Source: Datura wrightii (taxonomy: Eukaryota; Streptophyta; Magnoliopsida; Solanales; Solanaceae). Taken from it: 64,000 bases of DNA. Positions within the stretch are counted from its first letter, which is position 1. Every line of letters starts with the position of its first letter. Shown here piece after piece: positions 11,717-22,873 of this stretch. The notes beneath the pieces were generated by a model that worked only from the letters and a program-made list of their open reading frames with translations, did not search any database and had not been told where the DNA came from. Position numbers and translations under genes: made by a program. The stretch lies in the NCBI GenBank assembly GCA_035772735.1, contig JASDFA010000016.1:171435001-171499000 (forward strand), written 5' to 3'.

Positions 11717-13341
11717 TGATAATGCTCAACTCATACTCTTGTAAAAGTATGACACGGACGTTGTCAATAAAGAACCCAACTAGGTTGGGATCAATCCCAT
11801 AGGAAATATAATAAAGATATAGAATAATGCTAGTATTTAAGCTTTTAAGTTTGTTATTTCCTAAAGGGGGATTTTGTAAGGAGTAAACATGTAACAATAT
11901 TGACAATTAGATTGTTATCAAGATAATACAATTAACTACGAAAGTGTTCCCCATGGGTTTATAACTACTTTGGGTTTTACACTTGTGATCTATCCCAATA
12001 CTTGACTTGTAGAACTAATAATATAGGTTCATCCAAACGACTGGTTCATCCCAATTGGATGACTATACTCAATTATCGGATTAGGTCTCTCGAGGGATTT
12101 CACTATAACTGTTATCAATTTGTTCCAAATTAACTATCTTGCGACCGCAGCTCAAGTCATACAATGAATCATAAAGTTCAAGGCTTTGTTGTTATCCTCT
12201 TTTCCTAATCTCTATCTCTGTAGATTCAAACAAGTAGAGAATTTGAGCAAGTCCTAACGTTATGCTTCATTAAGAAACATTTAAGATTGAAGAGAGTACA
12301 ATACAAGCATCAACCTTGGTTTAGAATCACTTTGTGCAAACCCTAGTTTGTTAATTCACCATAGTTCTCACAATCCTAGTTGTGGAGGTTTTAGCCTCAT
12401 GATCATAAGAAAACTATTAGCATTCATAGATAAAAATATAATTTAGAACTTACAATGATGATTGAAAAGAAAACCCACTTGTTTATTGCAAAAGATCAAT
12501 TAAGAACAATTCAAGAACAATGGAAGAATCAATGTAAGAAACTCTCCAAAATTTGTTCTCAATATTCCCAAAAGCCGAATACTTCTCCAAAGAATTGAAT
12601 TTTTTCTCTTTCTAACAAAAATAACCTAGAAGAGTATTTATACAAATAATTAGAACCTTTCCTAAATTAACAGAGAAACCGATAAACTGTCGCTACCTTC
12701 ACCTACGACTTATACCATGATTGTACTAGTCGTACCTCTACTCGTACAATATTTGGCAACTCTGAATCTAGCTAAGTGTTGAAATTTGGTATGACTCGTA
12801 CATTGATGCTATGAATCCTACAATCCTATTGTGGTCTGAATCTAAGAGTTCTGACATCCTCTGAATAATTTCACGCGTGGCTTGGTACGACTAGTACCTT
12901 CCTGCTACGCCTTGTGACTTCCTCTCCTATCTTGGGATCTGCCATTCCTCAATCTTTCTGAACTTTACCATGACTCCTTGGTATGGGTCATAGGTAGATA
13001 TCATGATCCATGATTTCTACCCATACCAGGAGACTAACCTAGTGCAACTTTTTTCTGAAGTTTTCTATGAATACCATGGTATGGCTCGTCTTGAGTCGTA
13101 TCTTGGCCTTTACCTTAAGCTCATCTTCTGGAATTTTCCACGACTCTCAGTACGGCTTGTACTAAGGTCTGTACTTGGCCCTTTTCTGCACTCTTTTCAC
13201 TTTTTTTTATAGATTTCAACTCCAACACCTAATTTCCCTAAAAACAAAACAAATGTGCACCATATCCATATAAACACACCTAAGACCATGCTTATTTTTC
13301 AGTTTTAAGCATTGAAAGTGTTGTAAATTCACAACACATCA
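11717..13341 (-). repeat. 5' LTR of antisense Ath-1, about 1.63 kb
   Basis: On the minus strand it begins TGATGTGTTGTG (13341) and ends ATTATCA (11717), both like Ath-3 LTR ends. A reversed TATAAATA lies at 12642-12635. The U3 part (about 12690-13165) holds many degenerate copies of an ACGAGTCGT-type palindrome. Confidence 0.87.
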
Positions 13342-13871
13342 CTATTGCCCACCCAATTCTAACTTAACACATACTTTTATATATTGGAACAAATATTTCA
13401 ATTAATTTTGAAATAATACATTTGATAAAAGTTTTGATTTTCAGATTGAATGAATGTATATTCATAAATTTCACTTCATTTAGTTTATACAATTTAGATT
13501 CTTTTGGAAGTAATATTTATCTTACAAAATTCATGAACCTTTTACAGATTTTAACTCCAACACCTAATTTCCCTACAAAACAAATGTGCACCATATCCAT
13601 ATAAACACACCTAAGACCATGCTTATTTTTCAGTTTTAAGCATTGAAAGTGTTGTAAATTCACAACACATCACTATTGCCTACCCAATTCTAACTTAACA
13701 CATACTTTTATATATTGGAACAAATATTTCAATTAATTTTGAAATAATACATTTGATAAAAGTTTTGGTTTTCAGATGGAATGAATGTATATTCATAAAT
13801 TTCACTTCATTTAGTTTATACAATTTAGATTCTTTTGGAAGTAATATTTATCTTACAAAATTCATGAACCT
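13211..13871. repeat. Direct tandem duplication, two units of about 330 bases
   Basis: Unit 1 is 13211-13547 and unit 2 is 13548-13871. They are nearly identical; unit 2 lacks about ten bases near its start. Each unit contains the outer end of the Ath-1 LTR (the boundary falls at 13341 in unit 1) plus about 200 bases of flanking sequence. The duplication therefore happened after Ath-1 inserted. Confidence 0.93.
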
Positions 13872-15140
13872 ATTAATAAATGTTATTAGATGAAAAGTCT
13901 TATCTTATAAGAACTTTTTATCTTATAAATAGTTCCTCTTTTATTGTAAAGAAAATCACTTCCAAAAATACTTTTCTTTGTAAATATGCGAGAGACATTG
14001 ATTAAACGGTGAAATTACGGATTCAAGAATAGAATAGCAACATTCTCGAATGCTACTTGTTATGACTTTGTTGAATTCCAAAGGTAGAGTTATCATTTGT
14101 TCTTCCATTTGCTCGTGGGCGAGACTCCAACTATCTTTAAGAAACGTCTGGATGTGCCTCTAAGACAAGAAAGTTCTATTTTAGGTTTCTAATATTATTA
14201 TTATATGTATTCTAACAATTTGATGATATTCAGTTTGAGCAATTGAGAGATATTATTATCCTTGTTCTAACAATTTGAAGATACTTGTCTCTATTGATTG
14301 AGTAACAAATCCAGACTTTAGAGTGCACATAGATACAGAGGATTCAATAGGTATGTTGAATACTAGAAATTGATAGAAAATCAAGGATATGGGCTCATGT
14401 AAGTAGAAAATAAAAAATATCTATACGTTGGGATAAAACTAATCACATATCAGGTGATAAAAAATGCTCTAAAAATGTATGAAATAGTGAGGGATTTGAT
14501 AGAGCTGATTTATATATATCTTTATGAAAATTCTATCATGTGTAAAAATGAAAGAAAAAAACAAGGACTATATATTATGACTTGCAATATTATCTTGAAG
14601 ATACAAGATCCATCAAAAACATTTATTCTTTTTCAAAGAAAGATCTTGGAGATTCTTTGAGTGTTACTCTATTGATGAAATTATGAAGCATAGCATAACA
14701 ATTGATATTGATAAAGAAGCCAGATACTTGTGATCGAGTGGTGCAGAAATTGATCTCATAATTTTAGAGTATTTAGCTGATTTTGAATATGGAGATGACC
14801 AATTAGACAACATCAAAGTCATAATCAAAAGAAAAGTTATCAATGAAATTCGGGTTCTATCTTCTCAACTCTATTCTCTATTTATTCCCTACCAGTTTTG
14901 ATTTTTCGTGAAATCAAATATTAGGAAGATGATCATTTTGTGATAATCTTGAATTATACACATGATCAGAGATGACATGTGATTTCTTGAAAATTTATTT
15001 GTATATACATACATCTTGCATGCATAAAATTGCAAAATGTAGGCTTTCAAGTTCGTGAAAGAATATGAAACATATTATTTGAAAAAGATAATATATATGA
15101 ATGAAAGCTTAAATATTATTTTGATATTGAGATAAAACGA
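13872..15140. other. AT-rich relic, unclassified, no supported gene
   Basis: The longest open frame (14454-14660) shows no recognisable motif. A TATAAATAG lies near 13926. The phrase TTCTAACAATTTGA occurs near 14211 and again near 14267, resembling a decayed Copia LTR end and primer site. This could be an old Copia relic, but the case is weak. The same ancestral sequence continues at 37340-37378, beyond Tek-2. Confidence 0.4.
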
Positions 15141-15145
15141 AAATA
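15141..15145. repeat. Left target-site duplication of Tek-2 (AAATA)
   Basis: Matches 37335-37339 exactly and fixes the ends of a 22-kb nested element. Confidence 0.85.
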
Positions 15146-15783
15146 TATTATACCCCGAAAGCCCAAAGATCAGACCCGGAGTTGAACCGAGAAAAATTTA
15201 AAAAACTGGCACCAGGCACAGAATGAGTCGTGATGTGACTCATAGGGAGGTCAGGTGAGGAATTTGGAAATTTGAGAAAAAGGATCCCCACGGGCGTGAC
15301 CACAACACATGGTCAGGCCCCACGAATCGTTAGGTCAGTCGTAGGGTGGGTGAGTAAGAAAAGAAAAGGAAAAGGGTCAGTGGACTTGACGGAAGGACCC
15401 CACGAGTTGTGGTCAGTCCCCACAATTCGTGGGGAGGGTCATGGTCAGCTAGTTGAGAAAATAATTGGCGTGGAGGCAGTGTACATAACGGGTGGTGACC
15501 ATGACTCGTGGTCACCAGTAACGAGTTGTGAGGTTGCCCATGACAAGCCCAGATGATCAGATGAGCAGTGTACCTCACGGATCAAGCCACGAGTCGTGAC
15601 CCTTGACAACGAATCATTAGTTCTCCCATTAGGACCACCTAATGATTAATTTCAGTGAATTTAGTGAGGGCTATTTCATAATTTATAAGCTCCTAAGGCC
15701 TAAACTACGTCATTGTGAGATATGAATGATGACTTTTAAAGGGGTTAAGTTCATTTTAGGCATTATTCATTCATGCATGCAAG

Positions 15784-15790
15784 GTATAAA
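15784..15790 (+). promoter_or_regulatory. TATA-like box in Tek-2 5' LTR
   Basis: TATAAAG about 640 bases into the LTR and about 180 bases after the palindrome island, a plausible U3/R core promoter. Confidence 0.35.
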
Positions 15791-16770
15791 GGTAGAGAGG
15801 ATGATCAAGCTAGTGTTCTTCAATTTCAAAGAAGTGTAAGAATCAGCTACCAACAGGTATGTAGGGTTATAAATGGGTGGTTCCTTTCACACCAATGCCC
15901 AATCCCTCTCTAAATCATGAAAGATCTATGAATAATCTATGGGGTTTTAACCCAATGTATGAGTTACCTAATTCTTTACATGGTATGATTTAAATACATT
16001 TATACTATTGAATTATGAAGCATGGACAATTTTTATAATGTTTTCAATTAACAATTATGTTTCTAGCTTTATGAATTAAAAAGCCCGTTGATGAGAAGTT
16101 CATGAAGGATGAGATTTGTGATGAATTTATGATGATGATGAGATATTATAATGAAAAGCATGTTTTAAAGCTACTGATGTTTACAATTATGTTTTTGATG
16201 TGAAATGAGTATTTATAAGTATGATAAAGCATTGGGCAATGCCCACATGTATAATTATGAAGTATGATTTCCCGAACTAAGCTTACCACATGGTTTTGAA
16301 GTGAAGACTCCCAATTTTATTTTCAACTTGTGGTATGTTTTGAGCTAAAGCTTCTCATATGCATGATTTCATATTTGAGATGTGTTCAATTATTGAGCTT
16401 CGTCAATAGATGATGTTGAGCTTTGTTATAAAATGATGTAGAGAATATGTATATTTTTGGGAGTAGTGCCTAGCACCAAGTAGGCTAAGGGTCGATTACC
16501 CTATGCCTCAGAATTACGCGCCAACATAGGATGATACTATTATATATATTACTTCGGAACCTCCCTTGTGAGCTATCCCCGGCCCTCATGGCCCATGAAC
16601 TTGATATAGATATCATGGTATCGTCCCTAGTCTTGGCAAGGCATTGGATGGCTCTACCCACTTGAGTGTGATAGTTAGGACCACGTATGCTCTATCGTGG
16701 TATGTTGGTTAAAAGACGAGTCTCCCATTGTTACTCATGATTTCAGATATGCATATTCATTACTCATGAG

Positions 16771-16772
<2 letters not shown>

Positions 16773-16804
<32 letters not shown>
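16773..16804. repeat. (TA)n microsatellite in Tek-2 5' LTR
   Basis: About 16 TA units. The allele in the 3' LTR (36637-36661) is shorter, about 12 units. Confidence 0.9.
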
Positions 16805-16807
<3 letters not shown>

Positions 16808-17483
16808 TGTTCTAAAGCAGGTTTGACTCAATGTTCAGCTTTACTTATAAATGTCAGAATTTATCTTTGAGTCAATAGATTCAGTCATGACGTTATGATA
16901 TTATGTTATGTAATGTTATGAAGAGATCATGATTTCAAAAAGAATGCATGCAAGCCCTACTCTCAGATTCTTAATGATTATGTTTACATTATGCATTGTG
17001 TTTAAATGATTTTACTTACTTAAGAGGTTTTACTTACCTTGCATACTTGGTACATTCCACGTACTGACTGCATACTCTATGTTGTATCATTTCATGATAC
17101 AGGATCCAGCTCTTAGGTTCATCCCCGCTCTTAGTCCGCCTTTCGAGATACCAACGTACATTATTGGTGAGTCCTCATCTCCTGAGGGCTAGACTAATCA
17201 GATTTTCTATATGTATTTCAGTTTTAGTTTTGTTGAGTTAGTTTGGGTCTTGTCCCATCAACTCGTCATGTTTAGAGGCTTTTCAGACATATCTATGTAT
17301 TCAGCTTCAGATTTCGTATTCTGATGTTATGGTTGATTTAGACTTCCGCTATAATTATCTTGTTGATTTCTCAGTCTTATTGATCGAGTTAGATGTATGC
17401 TTATGCCATGAGTCAACTTGGGGTCTCTCGGGGCTCCTTGTCCCTTATTGCAATCCGGGCCTTCGTTCGGGTCTTGACAAACT

Positions 17484-17495
17484 TGGTATCAGAGA
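17484..17495 (+). other. Primer binding site of Tek-2, initiator Met tRNA type
   Basis: TGGTATCAGAG four bases after the LTR end, the standard plant Met-tRNA complement. Confidence 0.85.
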
Positions 17496-17688
17496 AATAG
17501 GTTTGAAGTGTCCTAGGGTGTCTGAAAGCTGCATTAAGTAGATTCTTTTTCATGGGTGTGAAGCGCGCCACACCTATGATGAAGAGGCTATGAGACGTTT
17601 AAGAAATGTTTCCTTCTTTCATGATCTATGTCGTGCGATAAAATGCCTCCCTATCCTTCTAATTCATGCTATTTGCGATTGCAGAATC

Positions 17689-18755
17689 ATGGCTCCCAGA
17701 AGAATGAATGGTAGAAGGAATGGGAATGGTGAAGGCTGCGAGGATCGCAATGCAAATGGGCATCAGCAAACTCCACCAATTCAGGAGCACCAGGCATCGG
17801 AACCGGCTGCCCATGCTCTGTTCGGGCTGCTATTCAAATGCTTGTGCATACCTTGACCACTCAGGTCAATCAGCAAGCTATTGCGCATGTTCCACAAAAT
17901 GGCAATGCAACGGCGGCTCGAGTCAGGGACTTCTTAAGGATGAACCCGCCGGAGTTCATCGGGTCAAAAGTAGATGAGGACTCGCATGAGTTCCTAGATG
18001 AGATTGTGAAGATCACCCAAATCATGGGGGTGATGGGGTTGAGTGCAAAGAGTTGGCCTCGTATCAGTTGAAAGGGGCGCACATATCTGGTTTTGCCAAT
18101 GGAAAGATAGCAGGGTCGCCGGAGCAGGTCCTGTCACTTGGGAAGAGTTTCATGTCACATTCTTGGATCGGTTCTTCCCTTGTGACAGGAGATAGCTGAA
18201 GGCAGCTGAGTTCGTAAATCTGAAGCAAAGGAGAATGATGGTGCAGGAGTATGCCCTTGATTTCACTTGCCTATCAAAGTACGCCCAAGAGTTAATAGTC
18301 GATCAGAGGGCACAAGTGAGCAGGTTCGTTCATGGAGTAGTGGGCTATTTGGACAAGGATTGTAGGACTGCTATGCTTCACCAGGACATGAACTTCCCTT
18401 GGATAGTTTTGTGCGCCCAACAGATGGAGGCGGCACATTCGAGAGAGAGGGAGGCCAAGAGGGCCAGGACCGATGACCACATATTCTCACAGTCGAGGTC
18501 AGGTGGATGGCACTGACAACAAACCCACCAGATATCATCATCCCTAGCATCTTCAACATTAAGTGTTCTATCCAGACCGAGGCACGATCAGAGGGGGCGA
18601 GCATTAGGCTCAAGGGGTCAGAGCAGCAGACCCGCAGATTCTAGCATTCCAACTTGTCGCAGATGTGGTCGGGGGCACACAGGCTAGTGCTTGGCAGGTC
18701 AGGTACTTGTTTCGAGTGTGGGAAGCCCGAACACATGCTTAGAAATCGTCCAGCA
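17689..18755 (+). pseudogene. gag: gag of Tek-2, broken
   Basis: The likely start is ATG 17689 (MAPRRMNGRR). The capsid region reads in several frames: FLRMNPPEFIGSK with DSHEFLDEI, then VTWEEFHVTFLDRFFP, then VQEYALDFTCLSKYA and AFxxQxMEAAHSRE-like segments. It ends in two knuckle-like motifs. The first is C-x2-C-GRxH-xG-(stop)-C from 18655. The second, one frame over, is C-x2-C-GKPEHMLRN from 18708, where the last Cys is replaced by Arg. At least three frameshifts and several stops. The double knuckle is typical of this gag type. Confidence 0.85.
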
Positions 18756-21300
18756 GCAAGACAGGATCAGGATGGGAGCCGAGGCCAGGTTCTAGTTTTG
18801 CAGCCCCTCCCACACGCTCAACGAATCAGGGGGCATTTACCAGTACAGGTGGCGGTCAGTGCCAAAACAGATTCTATGCCTTAGCATCTCACAAGGAGCA
18901 GGAGATCTCCCCGGATGTGGTCACTGGTATGTTACAAGTTTTCCATATTGATGTTTATGCTTTGCTAGATCCAGGGGCTACCTTGTCTTTTGTGACACCT
19001 TATGTGGCCAGAAGCTTCGGAGTCAGTCCCGAAATCTTATCAGAATTCTTCTCAGTTTCTACTCCAGTAGGTGACTTAGTTATAGTTAGACAAGTGTATA
19101 GAGGTTTCCCGATTTCAGTCCATCAGAAAGTCACCTCAGCAGATTTAATAGAGTTAGCCATGACCATTTTGATGTTATACTCAGCATGGATTGGTTATTT
19201 GCATGTTATGCCTCAGTTAATTGTAGAATCCAGGTAGTAGAGTTCAGATTTTTGGGTGAGCCAGTCTTAGAATGGAAGGGTAGTTCAGTTGTGCCTGTAG
19301 GTCGTTTCTAAGGGGTGTGTGTACCATTTAGTTAGGGTTAAGGATGTTGATTTCGAGACCCCGACTATCTAGACAGTTTCAATAGTATGTGAGTACCCTG
19401 AGGTCATTCTAGATGCTTTACCAAGAATCCCTCCCAAGCGGGAGATCGATTTTGGTATTGACCTTCTTCTCGACATGCAACCTATATCTATTCCTCCCTA
19501 TAGAATGGCTCCATCTGAGCTAAAGAAGTTGAAAGAATAGTTGAAAGACTTATTAGATAAGGGTTTCATTAGACCGAGCAAGTCCCCATGGGGTGTATCA
19601 GTTCTTTTTGTCCGAAAGAAATGGTTCTCTTCTCATGTGTATTGATTATCGGCAATTGAACAAAGTCACCATCAAGAACAAGTATCCTCTACCCAGGATT
19701 GATGATTTATTTGACTAGCTTCAGGGTTCCAAGTGTTTCTCAAAGATATATCTCCTGTCCGGGTATCACCAGCTCACAGTTCGAGAGTGTGACATCCCGA
19801 AGATAGCCTTCAGAAAGCGTTATGGCCATTATGAGTTTGTAGTTTTGTCTTTTGGACTAACAAATTCTCCTACAACTTTTATGGACCTGATGAACAGGGT
19901 GTTCAAGCCATATTTGGATATGTTCATGATTGTGTTCATTGATGACATCTTGATATACTCTCGGAGCAAGGAGGAGCATGCTGCTCATTTGAGAGTAGTG
20001 CTTCACACTCTCAAGGATCGCCAATTATATGCCAAATTCAGCAAGTGCGATTTTTGGTTGAACTCCGTAGCATTTTTAGGCCATGTGGTATCATGTGAGG
20101 GTATAAAGGTGGATTCTCAGAAAATCGAGGTGGTGAAGAATCGGCCTAGATCAGTGAATTCTTCAAATATTCGGAGTTTCTTGGGTTTAGCTGGCTACTA
20201 TCAGAGATTTGTTGAATATTTCTCATCTATTGCAGCACCCTTAACCAAATTGACCCAGAAGAAGGTGAAATTTCAATGGTCGGAGACTTGTGAGAAGATC
20301 TTCCAAGAGTTGATACCCGACTTACTTCAGCACCAGTATTAACTTTACCGGAGGGTACTGATGGGTTCGTGGTGTATTGTGATGCTTCCAGGATCGGACT
20401 TGGGGGTGTGGTGATGCAGCACGGGAAAGTTATAGCATATGCCTCTAGACAGTTGAAAGTTCATGGGAAGAATTATCCGACCCATGATCTTGAATTGGCC
20501 GCGGTGGTATTCTCCTTAAGATATGGCGATATTATTTGTACGGGGTCCACGTTAATATATTTACGGATCATAAGAGCTTGCAATATGTGTTTACGCAGAA
20601 GGATCTTAATCTTTGGCAAAGAAGGTGGTTGGAGCTACTCAAGGACTACGATATGAGCGTCCTTTACCATTCGGGTAAGGCTAATGTAGTAGTGGACACA
20701 CTTAGTAGGATCTCTATGGAGAGTGTGTCCCATGTGGATGAAGAGAAGAAGGAGTTGGTGAAGGACATGCATTGACTTGCTAGGTTGTGAGTTAGGTTGG
20801 TTGACTCGACTGATGGCGGTGTTGTTGTCTAAGGAAGATCAAAATTGTCCTTGGTGACTGATGAGAAGGCTAGACAAGATTAAGGACTTGATTTTGGTAA
20901 AGTTCAAGCAAGCCGTTCAAAATCAAAAGGTATAGGTCTTCTCCAAAGGGGGAGATGGTGTTCTTCGGTACCAGGGTTGCTTATGTGTTTTGGACGTGGA
21001 AAATTTGAGGAGTCAGATGTTGCACGAGGCTCATGGGTCCAGGTATTCTATCCATCCAGGTATCACCAAGATGTACAATTACTTACGGGAAATTTATTGG
21101 TGGAATGGCATGAACAAGGACATCGTAGAATTCATAGCTAAGTGCCCTAACTGTCAGCAAGTAAAGGTTGAGCACCAGGACCGGGAGGTGTACTTCAGGA
21201 TATTAACATTCCTACTTGGAAGTGGGAAGAAATTAATATGTATTTCATCACAGGTTTACCTCATACTCGTCGACAATATGACTCCATTTGGGTTGTGGTG
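18756..21300 (+). pseudogene. pol: pol of Tek-2, first part: protease-RT-RNaseH-integrase N-terminus (copy A)
   Basis: Protease has DPGAT near 18968 (ORF 18917-19237). RT covers about 19440-20340 with IPPYRMAPSELKKL, YRQLNKVTIKNKYPLPRIDDLFD and FIDD at 19935-19946. RNase H follows (YCDASRIGLGGV; then shifted by a missing base near 20520, resuming as YGVHVNIFTDHKSLQY). Integrase shows the H-H-C-C finger at about 21018-21180 (EAHGSRYSIHPG, CPNCQQ) and then stops where Ath-2 enters, inside the codons for WVVVDRLTK. The block 19699-21300 recurs at 29363-30963 with about 2% differences. Confidence 0.92.
21296..21300. repeat. Left target-site duplication of Ath-2 (TGGTG)
   Basis: Equals 32382-32386. 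Removing Ath-2 and one TGGTG restores the reading of the Tek-2 integrase across the site. Confidence 0.9.
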
Positions 21301-22718
21301 TGATCTTGGGCAAATTTATATGCCCAAGTGATACTCAAACGTACCATTTTAGCCTTGTTTATCTACCAATGTGTATACATTCTCATGTAATTGGTAATAA
21401 AATGTGAATTTATACTAACCAACATGATTAGCATTATTTTTCAGGTAAAATGTGATTTTGGGAAGCTTAAATGCATGTTGGATGATATCGGAGTTGGACT
21501 TGGATGCGAGCAAGGGAAAAGGCATTGGACAGCATGAAATAAAGGGGCTCCGCGATGGAGCCGTGTCACGCCGCCATCGCGGAGGCATTCTGCCTGGATA
21601 GGGAAAATTCGCCCAAATTCCAGAGAGGGTCCGCGTCTGCTCCGTGGCACAGTGGCCTGGCTCCACGTTGCACGCTGTGCCACGTAGAGGCTTAATTCCT
21701 GGACCCCCAATTCCAGTGAGGGTCCCCGTCTGTAGCGTGTCACAGAGGCAGTGCTCCGCGATGCACTCCGTGACACGTTGCTCGTTATTCCGGGAAAAAT
21801 TCCCAGCAGTATAAATAGAACACTTAAGTTCATTTTTTAATATTCTGACTTGGTGGAGCAAGGACGTGGGTTACAGGCAGTTGAGGGACAAAAATATCAG
21901 GGTTTTTTCTCTCTTTCTTTCTTCTTTAATTCAATTGCTTGTATGATTAACACTCATTTTAAGATGTTTAATCCACAAATGAGTGGCTAATTACTCTTCC
22001 TGCTGAGGTTATGAACAATTGTGATGAAATTTGATCATTGATTCTTTGGTTTTTCATCTTTTCTTCCATGTTGTTCTATTAATTCTTGTTCTTACTGCAT
22101 TAATGTGTGGCCTACGTTAATGTACATCTAAAAAGTCCGGTTTCACTCGAGAGAGCAAGAAATTGGAAAGTTGTAAATTAATAGGATATGTTCTTTACTT
22201 GGTTTGGGAAAATTGAGTCTTGATTTGCTTTCAGGATAGAAATATACCTGAAAGTCGTATTAGTCAATTTAGGAACCGGAATTGTATGGCTAGAACATGA
22301 ATTGCATTTGATCACAGAAATGTAGACGGATGGTTCATGATTCTTAAGTGAGGTTAAATACGAGAGTTTTAATCTCTTGGCAAATGTTCTTGGCTAGCAA
22401 CTGGAGGAAAAGATTAACCAAATTACGATGATAATTAATTTCATTACATGTTCGTTTAACCTCAACATGCTCTCATTCATAGTTCAGATTCAAAGTAGAT
22501 AATTGTTTTTAGCTTTAGTATAAAAATTATAAAATAAACTATCAAACTTTTGGTTACACTGTTGTCTACATTTTTAGAAGTAAAATATAGTACACTTGAG
22601 CAAATTGCACTTCATCCAAGTCTCTGAGGGATCGATACTTGGCTTACTAAAGCCACTTACTACTTGTTCGACCACATGCACTTGCGTGTCGTTTTATACC
22701 CCACAAATCACGCAAACA
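21301..22718 (+). repeat. Left LTR of Ath-2, 1418 bases
   Basis: TGATCTTGGGC...CAAACA. A palindrome island (CGTGTCACGG and GCGATGGAGC types) lies at about 21545-21780, with TATAAATA just after at 21810. About 2-3% different from 30964-32381, with the differences concentrated in the C+G-rich island. The long minus-strand frames in it are by-products of base composition. Confidence 0.95.
21810..21817 (+). promoter_or_regulatory. TATA box in left LTR of Ath-2
   Basis: TATAAATA about 510 bases into the LTR and 30 bases after the palindrome island; also present at 31473-31480 in the right LTR. Confidence 0.6.
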
Positions 22719-22724
22719 AGTTTT

Positions 22725-22737
22725 TGGCGCCGTTGCC
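22725..22737 (+). other. Primer binding site of Ath-2, Asp tRNA type
   Basis: TGGCGCCGTTGCC, six bases after the LTR end: the classic Athila primer site. Confidence 0.92.
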
Positions 22738-22873
22738 AAGGACTTGGCAATTGGTGAATTTGTTTTAAGTGTTAATTTACTGTATTTTTATTTTCTTAGT
22801 GTTGACAACTTGGTCTTAGCCTGTATTTTGCAGACTTAGTTGCTGTTGAACACTGGCAAGAGACAAGGAGCTG

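Larger units (their letters stand above)
9109..13341 (-). mobile_element. Ath-1: antisense Athila-like element, internally deleted and truncated
   Basis: Read on the minus strand it has a 5' LTR (13341 to 11717), an Asp-tRNA-type primer site, a short leader and then pol from about 11535 down to 9109. There an LTR-X copy cuts the integrase. Gag and protease are missing between about 11540 and the leader, so a large internal deletion joined leader to pol. The LTR shows clear similarity to the Ath-3 LTR (for example around 12000-12160 against 51070-51260 reversed). Confidence 0.87.
15146..17479 (+). repeat. 5' LTR of Tek-2 (LTR-X family), 2.33 kb
   Basis: It starts TATTATACCCCG (TG changed to TA) and ends CTTGACA. 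A palindrome island (CACGAGTCGTGG type) covers about 15220-15605, and a TATA-like box follows at 15784. It matches the 3' LTR 33653-37334 outside the inserted segment. Confidence 0.92.

Noticed and set aside
15272..15578. Open frames on both strands at the Tek-2 LTR island
   Set aside because: Palindromic repeats give mirrored open frames; no protein motif.
21415..21861. Long minus-strand open frames (148 and 130 codons) in the left Ath-2 LTR, repeated at 31026-31524 in the right LTR
   Set aside because: They overlap in two frames, recur only because the LTRs are copies, show no known motif and are explained by the C+G-rich palindrome island.
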